Positions 1-8,300 of a stretch of 64,000 bases of DNA are shown one piece after another. Source of the stretch: Paraburkholderia flava. GTDB lineage: Bacteria; Pseudomonadota; Gammaproteobacteria; Burkholderiales; Burkholderiaceae. Position 1 is the first letter of the stretch. Every line of letters begins with the position of its first letter. The DNA lies in contig NZ_SMRO01000001.1 in assembly GCF_004359985.1 (NCBI RefSeq), positions 1,655,100 through 1,719,099 on the forward strand, in the 5' to 3' direction. The position numbers and the translations under genes are program-made. The notes beneath the pieces are model-generated. The model saw only the letters and a list, made by a program, of their open reading frames with translations, ran no database searches and was not told the DNA's origin.

Positions 1-1
1 C

Positions 2-250
2 GGTTCGGAACTGCAGCTCTCGCTAGTAGCGCGCGGTCTGGGCGTCGGGCTTGCTGCGCCCGAAATACTCGCGCGCAGCCCGCATCGAGACGCGTTGCAG
101 ATCATCGATGTACCGGATTTCAGAAGCGGGCTGAACGTGTGGCTCGTTCATGGTGCATTGCCGGGGCGCCTCGTGCGGCCCGTCGCGTTGATGCGCGATG
201 CGCTGATCGAAAAACTGGAGAAGGACGCGGTGAGTTTCCCGCTCGCGTGA
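2..250 (+). CDS. LysR-family transcriptional regulator, C-terminal fragment
   Basis: This open frame enters from the left edge and stops at a TGA. Its 82 residues look like the end of a LysR substrate-binding domain: a V-A-R-G-L-G-V-G-L-A-P segment, the usual last-lobe motif, then a basic and aliphatic C-terminal helix. LysR regulators bind a small-molecule inducer with this domain and DNA with an N-terminal helix-turn-helix, which lies outside the window. Its target and effector cannot be judged. Family assignment is moderately secure; the gene is partial only because the window is cut. Confidence 0.7.
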   Translation, partial: GSELQLSLVARGLGVGLAAPEILARSPHRDALQIIDVPDFRSGLNVWLVHGALPGRLVRPVALMRDALIEKLEKDAVSFPLA

Positions 251-476
251 TCTGCGTTTTATTACGATCGGGGCGGAAGATGTAATCCGATCCACGCGTA
301 AAACCCAACATCCAGGAAAGATCGGAATTCGACACGCGCACGCGTATAGGCGTATTCCCGAACAACGCACGCGCGCAAGCCGTGGACCCGCTCCGATAGG
401 CCAATTTAATTGGCATCGCGCAGACCCGCGTCCTTTAATGGAAGGCCCGCCCGTTCACCCCCCCTCGGAGATTCCC

Positions 477-674
477 ATGACGCGTCAGCCTCAGCCCAAC
501 GTCGACGAAGTCGTACAGGCCATCGCAGCGGAAACGAATACGCCCGCCGAGACGGTCTCGAAGATCTACGCCGACACGCTGGCCGACTACAAGGCGGACG
601 CCCGCATCATGGATTACATGCCGTTGCTCGTCGCGAAGAAGGTTCGCGAAACGCTGCGCCAATCGCGGCACTGA
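477..674 (+). CDS. DUF3562 family small protein
   Basis: A 65-residue protein starting MTRQPQPN. This ATG is preferred over the in-frame one at 438 because a GGAG lies about 8 bases upstream. It is acidic at the start and helical throughout, with the pattern typical of DUF3562, a Burkholderiaceae family of unknown function: an A-x-E-T-N-T-P-A-E-T-V-S-K-I-Y segment, then a D-Y-M-P-L-L-V-A-K-K-V-R-E-T-L tail. There are no membrane segments or cysteines. It stands alone between the LysR remnant and the convergent MocR gene. No function is assigned. Confidence 0.7.
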   Translation: MTRQPQPNVDEVVQAIAAETNTPAETVSKIYADTLADYKADARIMDYMPLLVAKKVRETLRQSRH

Positions 675-710
675 CTGCCGCTCTCAGCTTCTTCTTTTAT
701 CGTTCGTTCG

Positions 711-2228
711 TCACGCAGGATCGACGCTGAGCACACGCGCAGCGTCGTCGTTGCGTGCGCGCTCGCGCGGCAGCATCGTGCGAATGACGCGCGCGAACCG
801 CGCGATCAATGCATCGGCTTTTTCCGCCGGCACGCCCGCGTAGCCGAGCATGAAGCCGTTGTAGCGCGACGTGCCCGCACCCGGCATGCAGTACGCGCTC
901 AACGGCGCGGCGAAGAGGCCGTGGTCACGCAGCGCCTGGCTCACATCACGGTCCTTTAGCGGCGCGTCGAGACGCACTGTGAGATGCATCCCGCCGCCGT
1001 CAGCGGACAGCGTGACAAGGTCGCTCATCTGTCTGTCGATCGCACGAACGAGCGCGCCGCGCCGCTGCTGATAGAGCCGCCGCATCCGCCGCAGATGGCG
1101 CGCGTACTTGCCGCTGTCGATGAAATCCGCAAGCGCGATCTGCTCCGCGATACGCCCCTGTCGCGAGATCTCGCTCAACGCTTCGTCGATCTGCCGTACG
1201 AGATGTGCCGGCACGATCATGAAGCCCATCCGCAGCGCCGGAAACATCGTCTTGCTGTACGTGCCGAGATAGACCACCGGCGCATCCGCTGTCAGACCCT
1301 GGATGGCCGGTAGCGGCGGTCCGCTGTGACGCAGCTCGCTGTCGTAATCGTCTTCGATGATCCACGCGCCGGCGGCAATCGCGTTCTCCATCAATGCCCG
1401 CCGACGCTCGAGGCTCAACACGCAGCCGAGCGGATACTGATGCGACGGCGTCGTGTAAATAAGCCGCGGCGGTACGTCGCGCCAGTCGCGCGGAGTCGGT
1501 GCGAGGCCAGAGCCGTCCACCGGCATCGGCAGGAGCCGCAGCCCCGCCGTCTGGAACGCAGCCTTTGCACCGTGATAACCGGGGTTCTCGACCCACACGG
1601 TATCGCCCGGATCGGCGAGCAGGCGCGCACATAGATCGAGGCTCGTCTGCGTGCCCTGCGTGATGAACACCTGGTCTGCGGTACAGCGCACGCCGCGCGA
1701 CACTCGCACGTATTCCGCAATGGCCCGCCGCAGCGCCGGATGACCCGCGCTGTCGCCGTAGCCGAGTTCGTACGCATCGATCGTGCGCCACGCGCGCTCC
1801 ACCGACGCTCGCCACTGCGCGACCGGAAATTCGTCGAGTGCTGGCACGCCCGGACGAAACGGCGTCGGGTCATCGGGTCGGCCGCGCTCGCGCGGCAGAT
1901 TGCTGACACGCTTCGACAGCGCGCTTGCGGGTGCACCAACGCCGCGCGGATCGGTCGCGGCCGGAAACGCGAGGCGACTCACCACAGACCCATGCCGGCT
2001 CGTCGTGATGAATCCCTCTTCGGTCAAACGCTCGTACGCGTACAGCGCCGAGTTACGCGCGATACCGAGTTGCTCGGCGAGCGCGCGCGTCGGCACGAGC
2101 TGTGTGCCGTGCCGCAGATCGCCATCGACGATCGCCTGACGCAGGCTCTCGTACAGCAGGTTCTGCTGGGTCAGCTTGCGCCCGGCAGCCCGCTTCGCGA
2201 AGTTCGACATCAGCAGCGCGTAGTCCAC
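711..2228 (-). CDS. MocR/PdxR-type transcriptional regulator with aminotransferase domain
   Basis: A 505-residue GntR-MocR protein. Residues about 20-85 form a GntR winged helix (L-Y-E-S-L-R-Q-A-I-V-D-G-D-L). Residues about 120-490 are a fold-type-I aminotransferase-like domain carrying the PLP-binding signature Y-S-K-T-M-F-P-A-L-R-M-G, whose lysine would form the Schiff base. Such proteins use PLP or a PLP-amino acid adduct as effector and control vitamin B6, taurine, GABA or related genes. The start is a GTG with GGAG 8 bases upstream. It is divergent from the genes at 2333 and 2632, its likely targets by position. Confidence 0.88.
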   Translation of the reverse strand: MDYALLMSNFAKRAAGRKLTQQNLLYESLRQAIVDGDLRHGTQLVPTRALAEQLGIARNSALYAYERLTEEGFITTSRHGSVVSRLAFPAATDPRGVGAPASALSKRVSNLPRERGRPDDPTPFRPGVPALDEFPVAQWRASVERAWRTIDAYELGYGDSAGHPALRRAIAEYVRVSRGVRCTADQVFITQGTQTSLDLCARLLADPGDTVWVENPGYHGAKAAFQTAGLRLLPMPVDGSGLAPTPRDWRDVPPRLIYTTPSHQYPLGCVLSLERRRALMENAIAAGAWIIEDDYDSELRHSGPPLPAIQGLTADAPVVYLGTYSKTMFPALRMGFMIVPAHLVRQIDEALSEISRQGRIAEQIALADFIDSGKYARHLRRMRRLYQQRRGALVRAIDRQMSDLVTLSADGGGMHLTVRLDAPLKDRDVSQALRDHGLFAAPLSAYCMPGAGTSRYNGFMLGYAGVPAEKADALIARFARVIRTMLPRERARNDDAARVLSVDPA

Positions 2229-2332
2229 GTTCGTGGCTCCATATTTTGCGTTTCAGGTGGAGCTAACAATGGTGCCACAAATTTTCTATTCTGAGCCTGT
2301 CGACACTGTCGTCCCTTTACAGGATCGCTGCG
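2229..2332. promoter_or_regulatory. Divergent promoter region of the MocR gene and 2333 gene
   Basis: Three related 8-9 base elements lie here: GTGGCTCCA near 2233, GGTGGAGC near 2256 and GGTGCCAC near 2271. They read as repeated and inverted versions of GTGG(C/A)(G/T)CC. MocR regulators typically bind such repeated elements between themselves and a divergent target gene. The assignment as an operator is inference. Confidence 0.35.
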
Positions 2333-2596
2333 ATGACTCGCGATACCGCAATCTTTTCCTTGCCTGGTCGTGCGCATCGCGTTCAGCACGCGGGCGTGGT
2401 TGCAGTCTGCGTCGTGCTGGCCGCAGCGACGGCGCTGACGTACTGGGCACTGCGTCCCGCCGACCGCGCACGCGCCGCGCTCGACGCATGCGTCGCGGCA
2501 CGACTGCACGACGCGTACGGTACATCCGCGATGCACGTCGCCGTCGATCCAGACGCACGCACCGCCGCGCTATACGCGTGCTCGACGCAGCCCTAA
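2333..2596 (+). CDS. Small membrane-anchored hypothetical protein
   Basis: An 87-residue protein with one hydrophobic segment at about residues 20-41 (V-V-A-V-C-V-V-L-A-A-A-T-A-L-T-Y-W), followed by an alanine-rich tail with cysteines near residues 52 and 83. It looks like an inner-membrane protein with a short periplasmic domain. AGGA lies about 10 bases before the ATG. It is divergent from the MocR gene and 35 bases upstream of the acetyltransferase, so the two may be cotranscribed. I do not recognise a family. Confidence 0.55.
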   Translation: MTRDTAIFSLPGRAHRVQHAGVVAVCVVLAAATALTYWALRPADRARAALDACVAARLHDAYGTSAMHVAVDPDARTAALYACSTQP

Positions 2597-2631
2597 ACCG
2601 CCCACCGTCTTCTTACTCGAGGAATCAATCG

Positions 2632-3096
2632 ATGACCGACACAACGCTTCAGATCCGCCCCGTCACCCCCGACGATTTCACCGCATGGCTGCCGCTATGG
2701 GACGGCTATAACGCGTTCTACGGACGCGCTGGCGAAACCGCGCTGCCGCGCGGAATGACCGAACTCACATGGAGCCGTTTCTTCGACGGCTACGAACCGA
2801 TGCATGCGCTCGTCGCCGAACGCGACGGTCAGCTGGTCGGCCTCGTGCACTACATCTTCCATCGCAGCACGACGCTCGCCGGGCCGACCTGCTATCTGCA
2901 GGATCTGTTCACGCTCGCATCGGAACGCGGCAAGGGCGTCGGCCGCGCGCTGATCGAAAACGTCTACGTCCGCGCAAAGGAAGGCGGATCGGCGCGCGTG
3001 TACTGGCTCACGCACGAAACCAATGCGACCGCGATGCGGCTGTACGACGGCGTCGCGGAACGCTCCGGCTTCGTCGTCTATCGCAAAGCACTGTAA
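2632..3096 (+). CDS. GNAT-family N-acetyltransferase
   Basis: A 154-residue GNAT protein. It opens with the usual I-R-P-V-T-P-D-D-F strand and has the acetyl-CoA pyrophosphate-binding motif A as L-Q-D-L-F-T-L-A-S-E-R-G-K-G-V-G-R-A-L-I (R-G-x-G-x-G/A type) near residues 85-104. The C-terminal strand reads F-V-V-Y-R-K. AGGA lies 9 bases before the ATG. It probably acetylates a small amine or amino-acid-like substrate in the cytoplasm. Its place across from a MocR regulator suggests an amino-compound substrate, but this is inference. Confidence 0.85.
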   Translation: MTDTTLQIRPVTPDDFTAWLPLWDGYNAFYGRAGETALPRGMTELTWSRFFDGYEPMHALVAERDGQLVGLVHYIFHRSTTLAGPTCYLQDLFTLASERGKGVGRALIENVYVRAKEGGSARVYWLTHETNATAMRLYDGVAERSGFVVYRKAL

Positions 3097-3243
3097 GCGG
3101 ACAGCAGGATAGGCATTCGCGTCCGGCGCGGGTTGCCGTGCGCACCCGCGGCGTGTCAGGATGCACGGTGGTCGAAGGTGGACGCATGCCTGATGCGCGC
3201 CCTCGCCCGTGCCCTCCTTCCCGCGAATGCCGGAGTCCTGCCG

Positions 3244-4932
3244 ATGAACGAAAACGACCCGAACCTTCCCGCCGTCAATGCCGACGCCCCCGACGATCCC
3301 GAACGTCGCCGCGTACTGACCGGCCTCGCCGCAGTCGGCGTGAGCCTCGCGCTTGCGGGCTGCGACACGACGCAAACCGGTTCAGCAGACAACGGCGCGC
3401 CGCGTAGCGCGGCCGACCTTCGGCTCGATGCGGCGTTGCGCGATCAGGTGCGCAACATCGTCGTGATCTACGCGGAGAACCGCAGCTTCGCGAACCTGTA
3501 CGGCAATTTTCCCGGCGTGCAGCATCCGCTCGATGCAGTACCGGCTTCACGTTACGTACAGTTCGATCGCGACGGCAAGACGCCGCTGCCGCAACTGCCG
3601 AAAATCTGGGGCGGGCTCGTGCCGCAGGCGCAGGAGGTCGACGGCAAGCGCTACATGATCGGCGAGAGTGCAATCGACGGTCTGCGCAACGGCCCGTTCC
3701 GTCTCGCCGATGCGCAAGGTGCGCCGCTACCGAACGGCGTCATCACGCGCGACCTGTGGCATCGCTTCTATCAGAACCAGATGCAGATCAACGCGGGACG
3801 CAACGATCAGTTCGCCGCGTGGGCCGACTCCGGCGGCCTCGTGATGGGGCATTACCGCAATTCGGCACAAACGCTGCGGCTATGGAATCTCGCGCAGCAG
3901 TACACGCTGTGCGATAACTTCTTCATGGCCGCGTTCGGCGGTTCGTGGCTCAACCACATCTTCCTGATTTCCGCACAGGCGCCGTTCTATCCGAACGCGC
4001 AAGACAGTCCGGCAAAGCATCTCGTGTCGGTGGTCGAAGGTAGTGATCCGACCGGCTCGCGGTTGAAGATCGCCGCGCATTCGCCGGCTTCGGCGCTCGA
4101 CGGTCCGCCGAAGTTCGTCAACGACGGCCTCTTCACCGCCGACGGCTACGCGGTGAACACGATGGCCCCGCCGTATCAGCCGAGCTTCGTGCGGCCCGCG
4201 TCCGGCGGCAATCCGCTGCTCGCCAATCCAGCCGACCCGAAGGTCTTGCCGCCGCAAACCTACGCGACGATCGGTGACCGGCTCTCGGCGAAGGGGGTCG
4301 ACTGGGCGTGGTACAGCGGCGCATGGCAGTACGCACTCGATCATCTCGACACCGGCGCAGTGCCCGATTTTCAGTATCACCATCAGCCGTTCAATTACTT
4401 CGCGAACTACGCGCCGGGTACCGACGCGCGTCGCCGGTATCTGCGCGACGCGGGCCTCGGCGACGATCCGTCGACCAACCGTCTGCTCGCCGACATCGAT
4501 GCGGGCCGTCTGCCTGCCGTCACGTTCTACAAGCCGCAGGGAAATCTGAACATGCACGCGGGTTATGCGGACGTCGAATCCGGCGACCGTCATATCTCGA
4601 CGGTGATCGAGCATCTGCAGCGTAGTCCGCAGTGGGCGCACACGGTCGTGATCGTCACGCACGATGAGAACGGCGGCTGGTGGGATCCGGTCGCGCCGCC
4701 ACAGGGTGACCGTTGGGGTCCGGGCTCGCGGATTCCGGCGCTCGTCATCTCGCCGCTCGCGAAGAAGGGCTACGTCGATCACACCGTGTACGACACGAAC
4801 TCGATCCTTCGATTGATCAGCCGCGTGCACGGCCTTGCGCCGCTCGACGGTGTGCGGGTACGCGACCGTGCGTTCGCGCAGAACGGTCTTGCACCGCTCG
4901 GCGATATGACGGGGGCGCTGGACCTCGCGTGA
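3244..4932 (+). CDS. AcpA-like acid phosphatase / phosphoesterase lipoprotein
   Basis: A 562-residue member of the PF04185 phosphoesterase family (phospholipase C and AcpA acid phosphatase). R-R-R-V-L-T at residues 21-26 resembles a twin-arginine signal. A hydrophobic stretch follows and ends in L-A-G-C (Cys40), a lipobox, so the mature protein is probably a Tat-exported lipoprotein. Metal-site motifs are visible: V-I-Y-A-E-N-R-S-F near the start and H-D-E-N-G-G-W-W-D near residue 475. It would release phosphate from organic phosphate esters in the periplasm. The ATG at 3244 is chosen because the signal begins there; an upstream in-frame start at 3133 would bury it. Confidence 0.85.
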   Translation: MNENDPNLPAVNADAPDDPERRRVLTGLAAVGVSLALAGCDTTQTGSADNGAPRSAADLRLDAALRDQVRNIVVIYAENRSFANLYGNFPGVQHPLDAVPASRYVQFDRDGKTPLPQLPKIWGGLVPQAQEVDGKRYMIGESAIDGLRNGPFRLADAQGAPLPNGVITRDLWHRFYQNQMQINAGRNDQFAAWADSGGLVMGHYRNSAQTLRLWNLAQQYTLCDNFFMAAFGGSWLNHIFLISAQAPFYPNAQDSPAKHLVSVVEGSDPTGSRLKIAAHSPASALDGPPKFVNDGLFTADGYAVNTMAPPYQPSFVRPASGGNPLLANPADPKVLPPQTYATIGDRLSAKGVDWAWYSGAWQYALDHLDTGAVPDFQYHHQPFNYFANYAPGTDARRRYLRDAGLGDDPSTNRLLADIDAGRLPAVTFYKPQGNLNMHAGYADVESGDRHISTVIEHLQRSPQWAHTVVIVTHDENGGWWDPVAPPQGDRWGPGSRIPALVISPLAKKGYVDHTVYDTNSILRLISRVHGLAPLDGVRVRDRAFAQNGLAPLGDMTGALDLA

Positions 4933-4955
4933 AGCGCTTGAAACGCGCCGCGCGG

Positions 4956-5537
4956 CTAGCTGAAATCGGCGAGCAGCGCGGTGCGCACGTCGGAGTCGAT
5001 GGTCTGCACGGGCACCGGATAATTCGGGTGATCGCAGCCGATCTTCAGCGCCGCGCCGTCGTGTAGCCGCGCCTTCATCGCGGGCGTGAACTCGAAGCGC
5101 ACGAAATGCACCGCCGACGTCTTCTGTGCGTTGTCGCGCTCGAGGTCTTCGTCCGCGATCGCATAGACCGGCGGCTCGCCAGCCACTTCGACGAACACGC
5201 GATCCTCGATACCGATCAGCCGCGCCAACGCCGCGTGCCGCTCGACTTCGTTCTCGTACTCGATCTGCATCGTCGCCTTCAGATTGCTGCCGTCGGGCAC
5301 GAGCGGCAGATACGCTTCGAGTTCGCCCTGAATGCCGTCCTGGTCGAAAATCTTCTCGATGTGCAGCATCTCCTGGATCTGATAGCGGATCGTCAGTTCA
5401 TCCTCGAACAGAAACGTCACATGGTTACCGAGCGGCACGGTGCGGCGTTTCTTGTGCTCGATGATCTGCGCGCGCATCGTCTTGCGCGCCTTCGAATAAT
5501 TCTCGAGCGACAGCAGCGAATTTCTGGCGATACTCAT
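4956..5537 (-). CDS. DUF3501 family protein
   Basis: A 193-residue cytoplasmic protein of DUF3501. It has the family opening S-L-E-N-Y-S-K-A-R-K, a polar core F-L-F-E-D-E-L-T-I-R-Y-Q-I-Q-E-M-L, and no signal or membrane segment. In many proteobacteria this family sits beside an Fe-S oxidoreductase and a rubrerythrin, as here: the next two genes upstream on the same strand are those two. The set is probably a peroxide or oxidative-stress module, but the biochemical role of DUF3501 is unknown to me. Confidence 0.82.
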   Translation of the reverse strand: MSIARNSLLSLENYSKARKTMRAQIIEHKKRRTVPLGNHVTFLFEDELTIRYQIQEMLHIEKIFDQDGIQGELEAYLPLVPDGSNLKATMQIEYENEVERHAALARLIGIEDRVFVEVAGEPPVYAIADEDLERDNAQKTSAVHFVRFEFTPAMKARLHDGAALKIGCDHPNYPVPVQTIDSDVRTALLADFS

Positions 5538-5586
5538 CGGGTGTCCTCGCGATTCGGGTTTGGGTTCGGCGCAGGTGTGGGCATCG

Positions 5587-6924
5587 TCAGATGTCGTAGG
5601 CCTTGCGCAGCAGCGTCAACGGATGCGCGAGCTGCGCTTTCGGCAGGCCGTTCTCGTCGATGCCCTGTTCGATATGATGGCCCGCGAGCTGGCAATCCGA
5701 CGAAATGTAGTCGGGCTGCGGCTGCGCCATCGCCTTGAACACCGGCGTGCCGATCTGCATCGCGGTGCGGTGAAACTCCTTCTTCACGCCGAACGTGCCG
5801 GCGTGTCCCGAGCAGCGCTCGACTACCGTCACTTTCGTATCGGGCACGAGCGCGAGCGTCTCCGATGTCTTGCGCCCAATGTTCTGCACGCGGCCATGAC
5901 ACGGCACGTGATACGACACCTTGCCGAGCGGCGTCTTGAAGTCGGTCTTCAGCAAGCCATCGCGATGCCGCGACACGAAGTACTCGAACGGATCCCAGAA
6001 CGCTTCGCTGACGGCACGCACATCGGGATCGTCGGGGAACATCAGCGGCAGTTCGTGCTTATACATCAGCACGCAGCTCGGAATCGCGCCGATCAACGCA
6101 TAGCCTTCGCGCGCGTATTTCGCGAGCACCGGCAGGTTCTTCGCTTTCTTGTCGGCGACGCCTTCGAGATTGCCCTGTTCGAGCAGCGGCATTCCGCAGC
6201 ACGCTTCGCTCGCGACGAGTTCGTACGGAATGTCGTTATGCGCGAGCACCGCCAGCAGATCGTGGCCGATGCCGGGTTCGTTGAAATTCACGTAACAGGT
6301 CGCGTAGATCGCGACTTTGCCCGGCGTGCGCTCACCGTCGTTCACCTGCGTCGCGGGCGACTTCTTCGCGGCGCTGCGGAATTTGCGCGTCGCGAAGTCG
6401 GGCAACCATGCGTCCTTGTCGACGCCCAGCATCTTCTCCATCAGGCCGCGCGCAGCCGACGTGTGATTCACTGCGTTGACCGTCTGCGTGACGACCGGAA
6501 TGCCCGCGAAATGGCCGAGCGCATCGGTGTTCGACAGGAAACGGTCGCGCGGCTTCACGTCGCCGCGTTTGTAGTCGATCGCTTTTGCGCGCAGCATCAG
6601 ATGCGGAAAATCGACGTTCCACGGATGCGGCGGCACGTACGGGCATTTCGTCATGTAGCAGAGGTCGCACAGATAGCACTGGTCGACGACCTTGCCGAAC
6701 TCGCGCTTGTCGACTTCGTGTGCCTCGCCGCCATCGGTTGCGTCGACGAGATCGAAGAGCTGCGGAAACGCGCCGCACAGCGACACGCAGCGACGGCATC
6801 CCGCGCAGATATCGAAGACGCGGGTCAGTTCCTGATCGAGCGCGTCCTGATTGTAGAAATCGTCCGAGAGCCAGTCGAGCGGATGACGCGTGGGCGCTTC
6901 GAGACTGCCTTCTTTGTGGGGCAT
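5587..6924 (-). CDS. GlpC/HdrD-like Fe-S oxidoreductase
   Basis: A 445-residue protein. The N-terminal part carries two ferredoxin-type clusters, C-A-G-C-R-R-C-V-S-L-C and C-Y-L-C-D-L-C-Y-M-T-K-C-P. The C-terminal half has the CCG-type domain found in heterodisulfide reductase and glycerol-3-phosphate dehydrogenase subunit C. The first copy is normal (E-A-C-C-G-M-P). The second reads R-C-S-G-H-A-G-T, so the paired cysteines are altered. The ATG at 6924 has GGAG 9 bases upstream and is preferred to the one at 6963. It sits between rubrerythrin and DUF3501 genes and would pass electrons in that stress module; the partners are inferred. Confidence 0.85.
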   Translation of the reverse strand: MPHKEGSLEAPTRHPLDWLSDDFYNQDALDQELTRVFDICAGCRRCVSLCGAFPQLFDLVDATDGGEAHEVDKREFGKVVDQCYLCDLCYMTKCPYVPPHPWNVDFPHLMLRAKAIDYKRGDVKPRDRFLSNTDALGHFAGIPVVTQTVNAVNHTSAARGLMEKMLGVDKDAWLPDFATRKFRSAAKKSPATQVNDGERTPGKVAIYATCYVNFNEPGIGHDLLAVLAHNDIPYELVASEACCGMPLLEQGNLEGVADKKAKNLPVLAKYAREGYALIGAIPSCVLMYKHELPLMFPDDPDVRAVSEAFWDPFEYFVSRHRDGLLKTDFKTPLGKVSYHVPCHGRVQNIGRKTSETLALVPDTKVTVVERCSGHAGTFGVKKEFHRTAMQIGTPVFKAMAQPQPDYISSDCQLAGHHIEQGIDENGLPKAQLAHPLTLLRKAYDI

Positions 6925-7071
6925 GTTGTCAGTCTCCAATAATTTTTTTCGAGCTACGGACACACGAACTCATCCGCTGCATGCAGATATGCAAGCAGAC
7001 ACGCGCATGCAGCCTTGCCGCATGCGCGTGCGTGATCGGGTACGTCCCTCTATCGCTGAACGTGCGACGTG

Positions 7072-7494
7072 TCAGTCCACCAACGCATCGAGCGCTTTCG
7101 TATAGCGATTCGCGTGACTACGTTCGGCTTTCGCGAGCGTCTCGAACCAGTTCGCGATTTCGTCGAAGCCTTCTTCGCGCGCCGCCTTCGCCATGCCGGG
7201 GTACATGTCCGTGTATTCGTGCGTTTCGCCGGCGATCGCCGCTTCGAGATTCAGGCGCGACGAACCGAACGGCAGACCCGTCGCCGGGTCGCCCGATGCT
7301 TCGAGATATTCGAGGTGGCCATGTGCATGACCGGTTTCGCCTTCGGCAGTGGAACGGAACAAGGCGGCGACGTCGTTCTGGCCCTCCACGTCCGCCTTCG
7401 CTGCGAAGTACAGATAGCGCCGGTTTGCCTGAGATTCGCCGGCAAACGCCGCCTTGAGATTGTCCTCCGTCTTCGTTCCCTTGAGTTGCGACAT
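7072..7494 (-). CDS. Rubrerythrin-like diiron protein without rubredoxin domain
   Basis: A 140-residue four-helix ferritin-like protein. The diiron ligands are visible as E-S-Q-A-N-R-R-Y, E-G-E-T-G-H-A-H, A-G-E-T-H-E-Y and A-E-R-S-H-A-N-R-Y. Classical rubrerythrin has a C-terminal rubredoxin domain with C-x-x-C pairs; this protein stops before it and has no cysteine, as in erythrin or sulerythrin types. It probably reduces hydrogen peroxide using electrons from a separate donor, perhaps the Fe-S oxidoreductase encoded next. AGGAG lies 6 bases before the ATG at 7494; the longer upstream frame is not needed. Confidence 0.88.
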   Translation of the reverse strand: MSQLKGTKTEDNLKAAFAGESQANRRYLYFAAKADVEGQNDVAALFRSTAEGETGHAHGHLEYLEASGDPATGLPFGSSRLNLEAAIAGETHEYTDMYPGMAKAAREEGFDEIANWFETLAKAERSHANRYTKALDALVD

Positions 7495-7726
7495 CTGAGC
7501 CTCCTGAGAGCCTTGTATTGTGGTGGGGTGCGCGAGGGGATGGCCTGGCGGTCGTCTGTGCGACCGGATGAGGACGGCGAGGCGCGCGTGCCTGCACCGC
7601 GTCTTTAAATCTAGAAGCTGCGCCATGTGTTCCCAATTGTGTTTTTCAATCTAGCCGATAGTCGAGAGCTTGAATAAATCGCATCCCGTTCTACACTTCT
7701 AGACCCATGCCTCACTCGGAACAGCG

Positions 7727-8086
7727 ATGCGCCTCACCATCCTGATCAACGGTTCCGATCCCACCGTCAACCACGATTACGCCGTGCTCTGGCTCGACAC
7801 AGACGAACATCGCTGGTCGCGCGAAGCGCACGAAGGGATCGATCTTCCACCGGGCGGCGATCTGCACGACGTCGACGGTGTCACAACGCTGTGCGCACCG
7901 AGTACCGATGCGCCGCTGTGCACGTTGCGCGGTCTGTCGGTGGATCGTCGACAGCGCGTGAGTTCGGCGGAAGGTTCGGCCGACTGGGCTTCGTCACCCG
8001 CGCGTCGACCCGCGAAAGGATTCTGGCGTCTGCAGGCCGTCGATCGTCAGACGGTGCAAGCCGAACACAGGCTGTTTGGAGGCTAA
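7727..8086 (+). CDS. Hypothetical protein
   Basis: A 119-residue polar protein with no signal peptide. The N-terminal strand M-R-L-T-I-L-I-N-G-S is followed by an acid-rich stretch and a basic tail. It is divergent from the rubrerythrin gene, with about 230 bases between them, and its ribosome binding site is weak. I do not recognise a family. Codon use looks normal for the region and the frame is uninterrupted, so it is probably a real lineage-specific gene. Confidence 0.5.
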   Translation: MRLTILINGSDPTVNHDYAVLWLDTDEHRWSREAHEGIDLPPGGDLHDVDGVTTLCAPSTDAPLCTLRGLSVDRRQRVSSAEGSADWASSPARRPAKGFWRLQAVDRQTVQAEHRLFGG

Positions 8087-8300
8087 CGCCCGCGCATTAG
8101 CACGTGCATCAGCACGCTATGCCGCGCCGCTTTCATGCGGCTTCCAGGATCGCCGCTTGTATTGACAGGCGTCGAACAACCTCTCGATACTCCGGGCTGG
8201 TCCATTCCTGGGCCGGCTCTTCTCCGGGCTGGTCCGTCAATTCGTCGCGTGCATTGCGCCCGTTCATGCGGCGCACACGTCGATGCACGGGGAAAAACGG

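Noticed and set aside
5560..6942. 460-residue plus-strand open frame opposite the Fe-S oxidoreductase
   Set aside because: It mirrors the reverse frame of a well supported gene, is Arg/His/Val-rich and has no family motif; a high-GC shadow.
6960..7040. Repeated TGCATGC/GCATGCGC words between the Fe-S and rubrerythrin genes
   Set aside because: Short low-complexity repetition without fixed spacing or stable pairing; no function can be argued.
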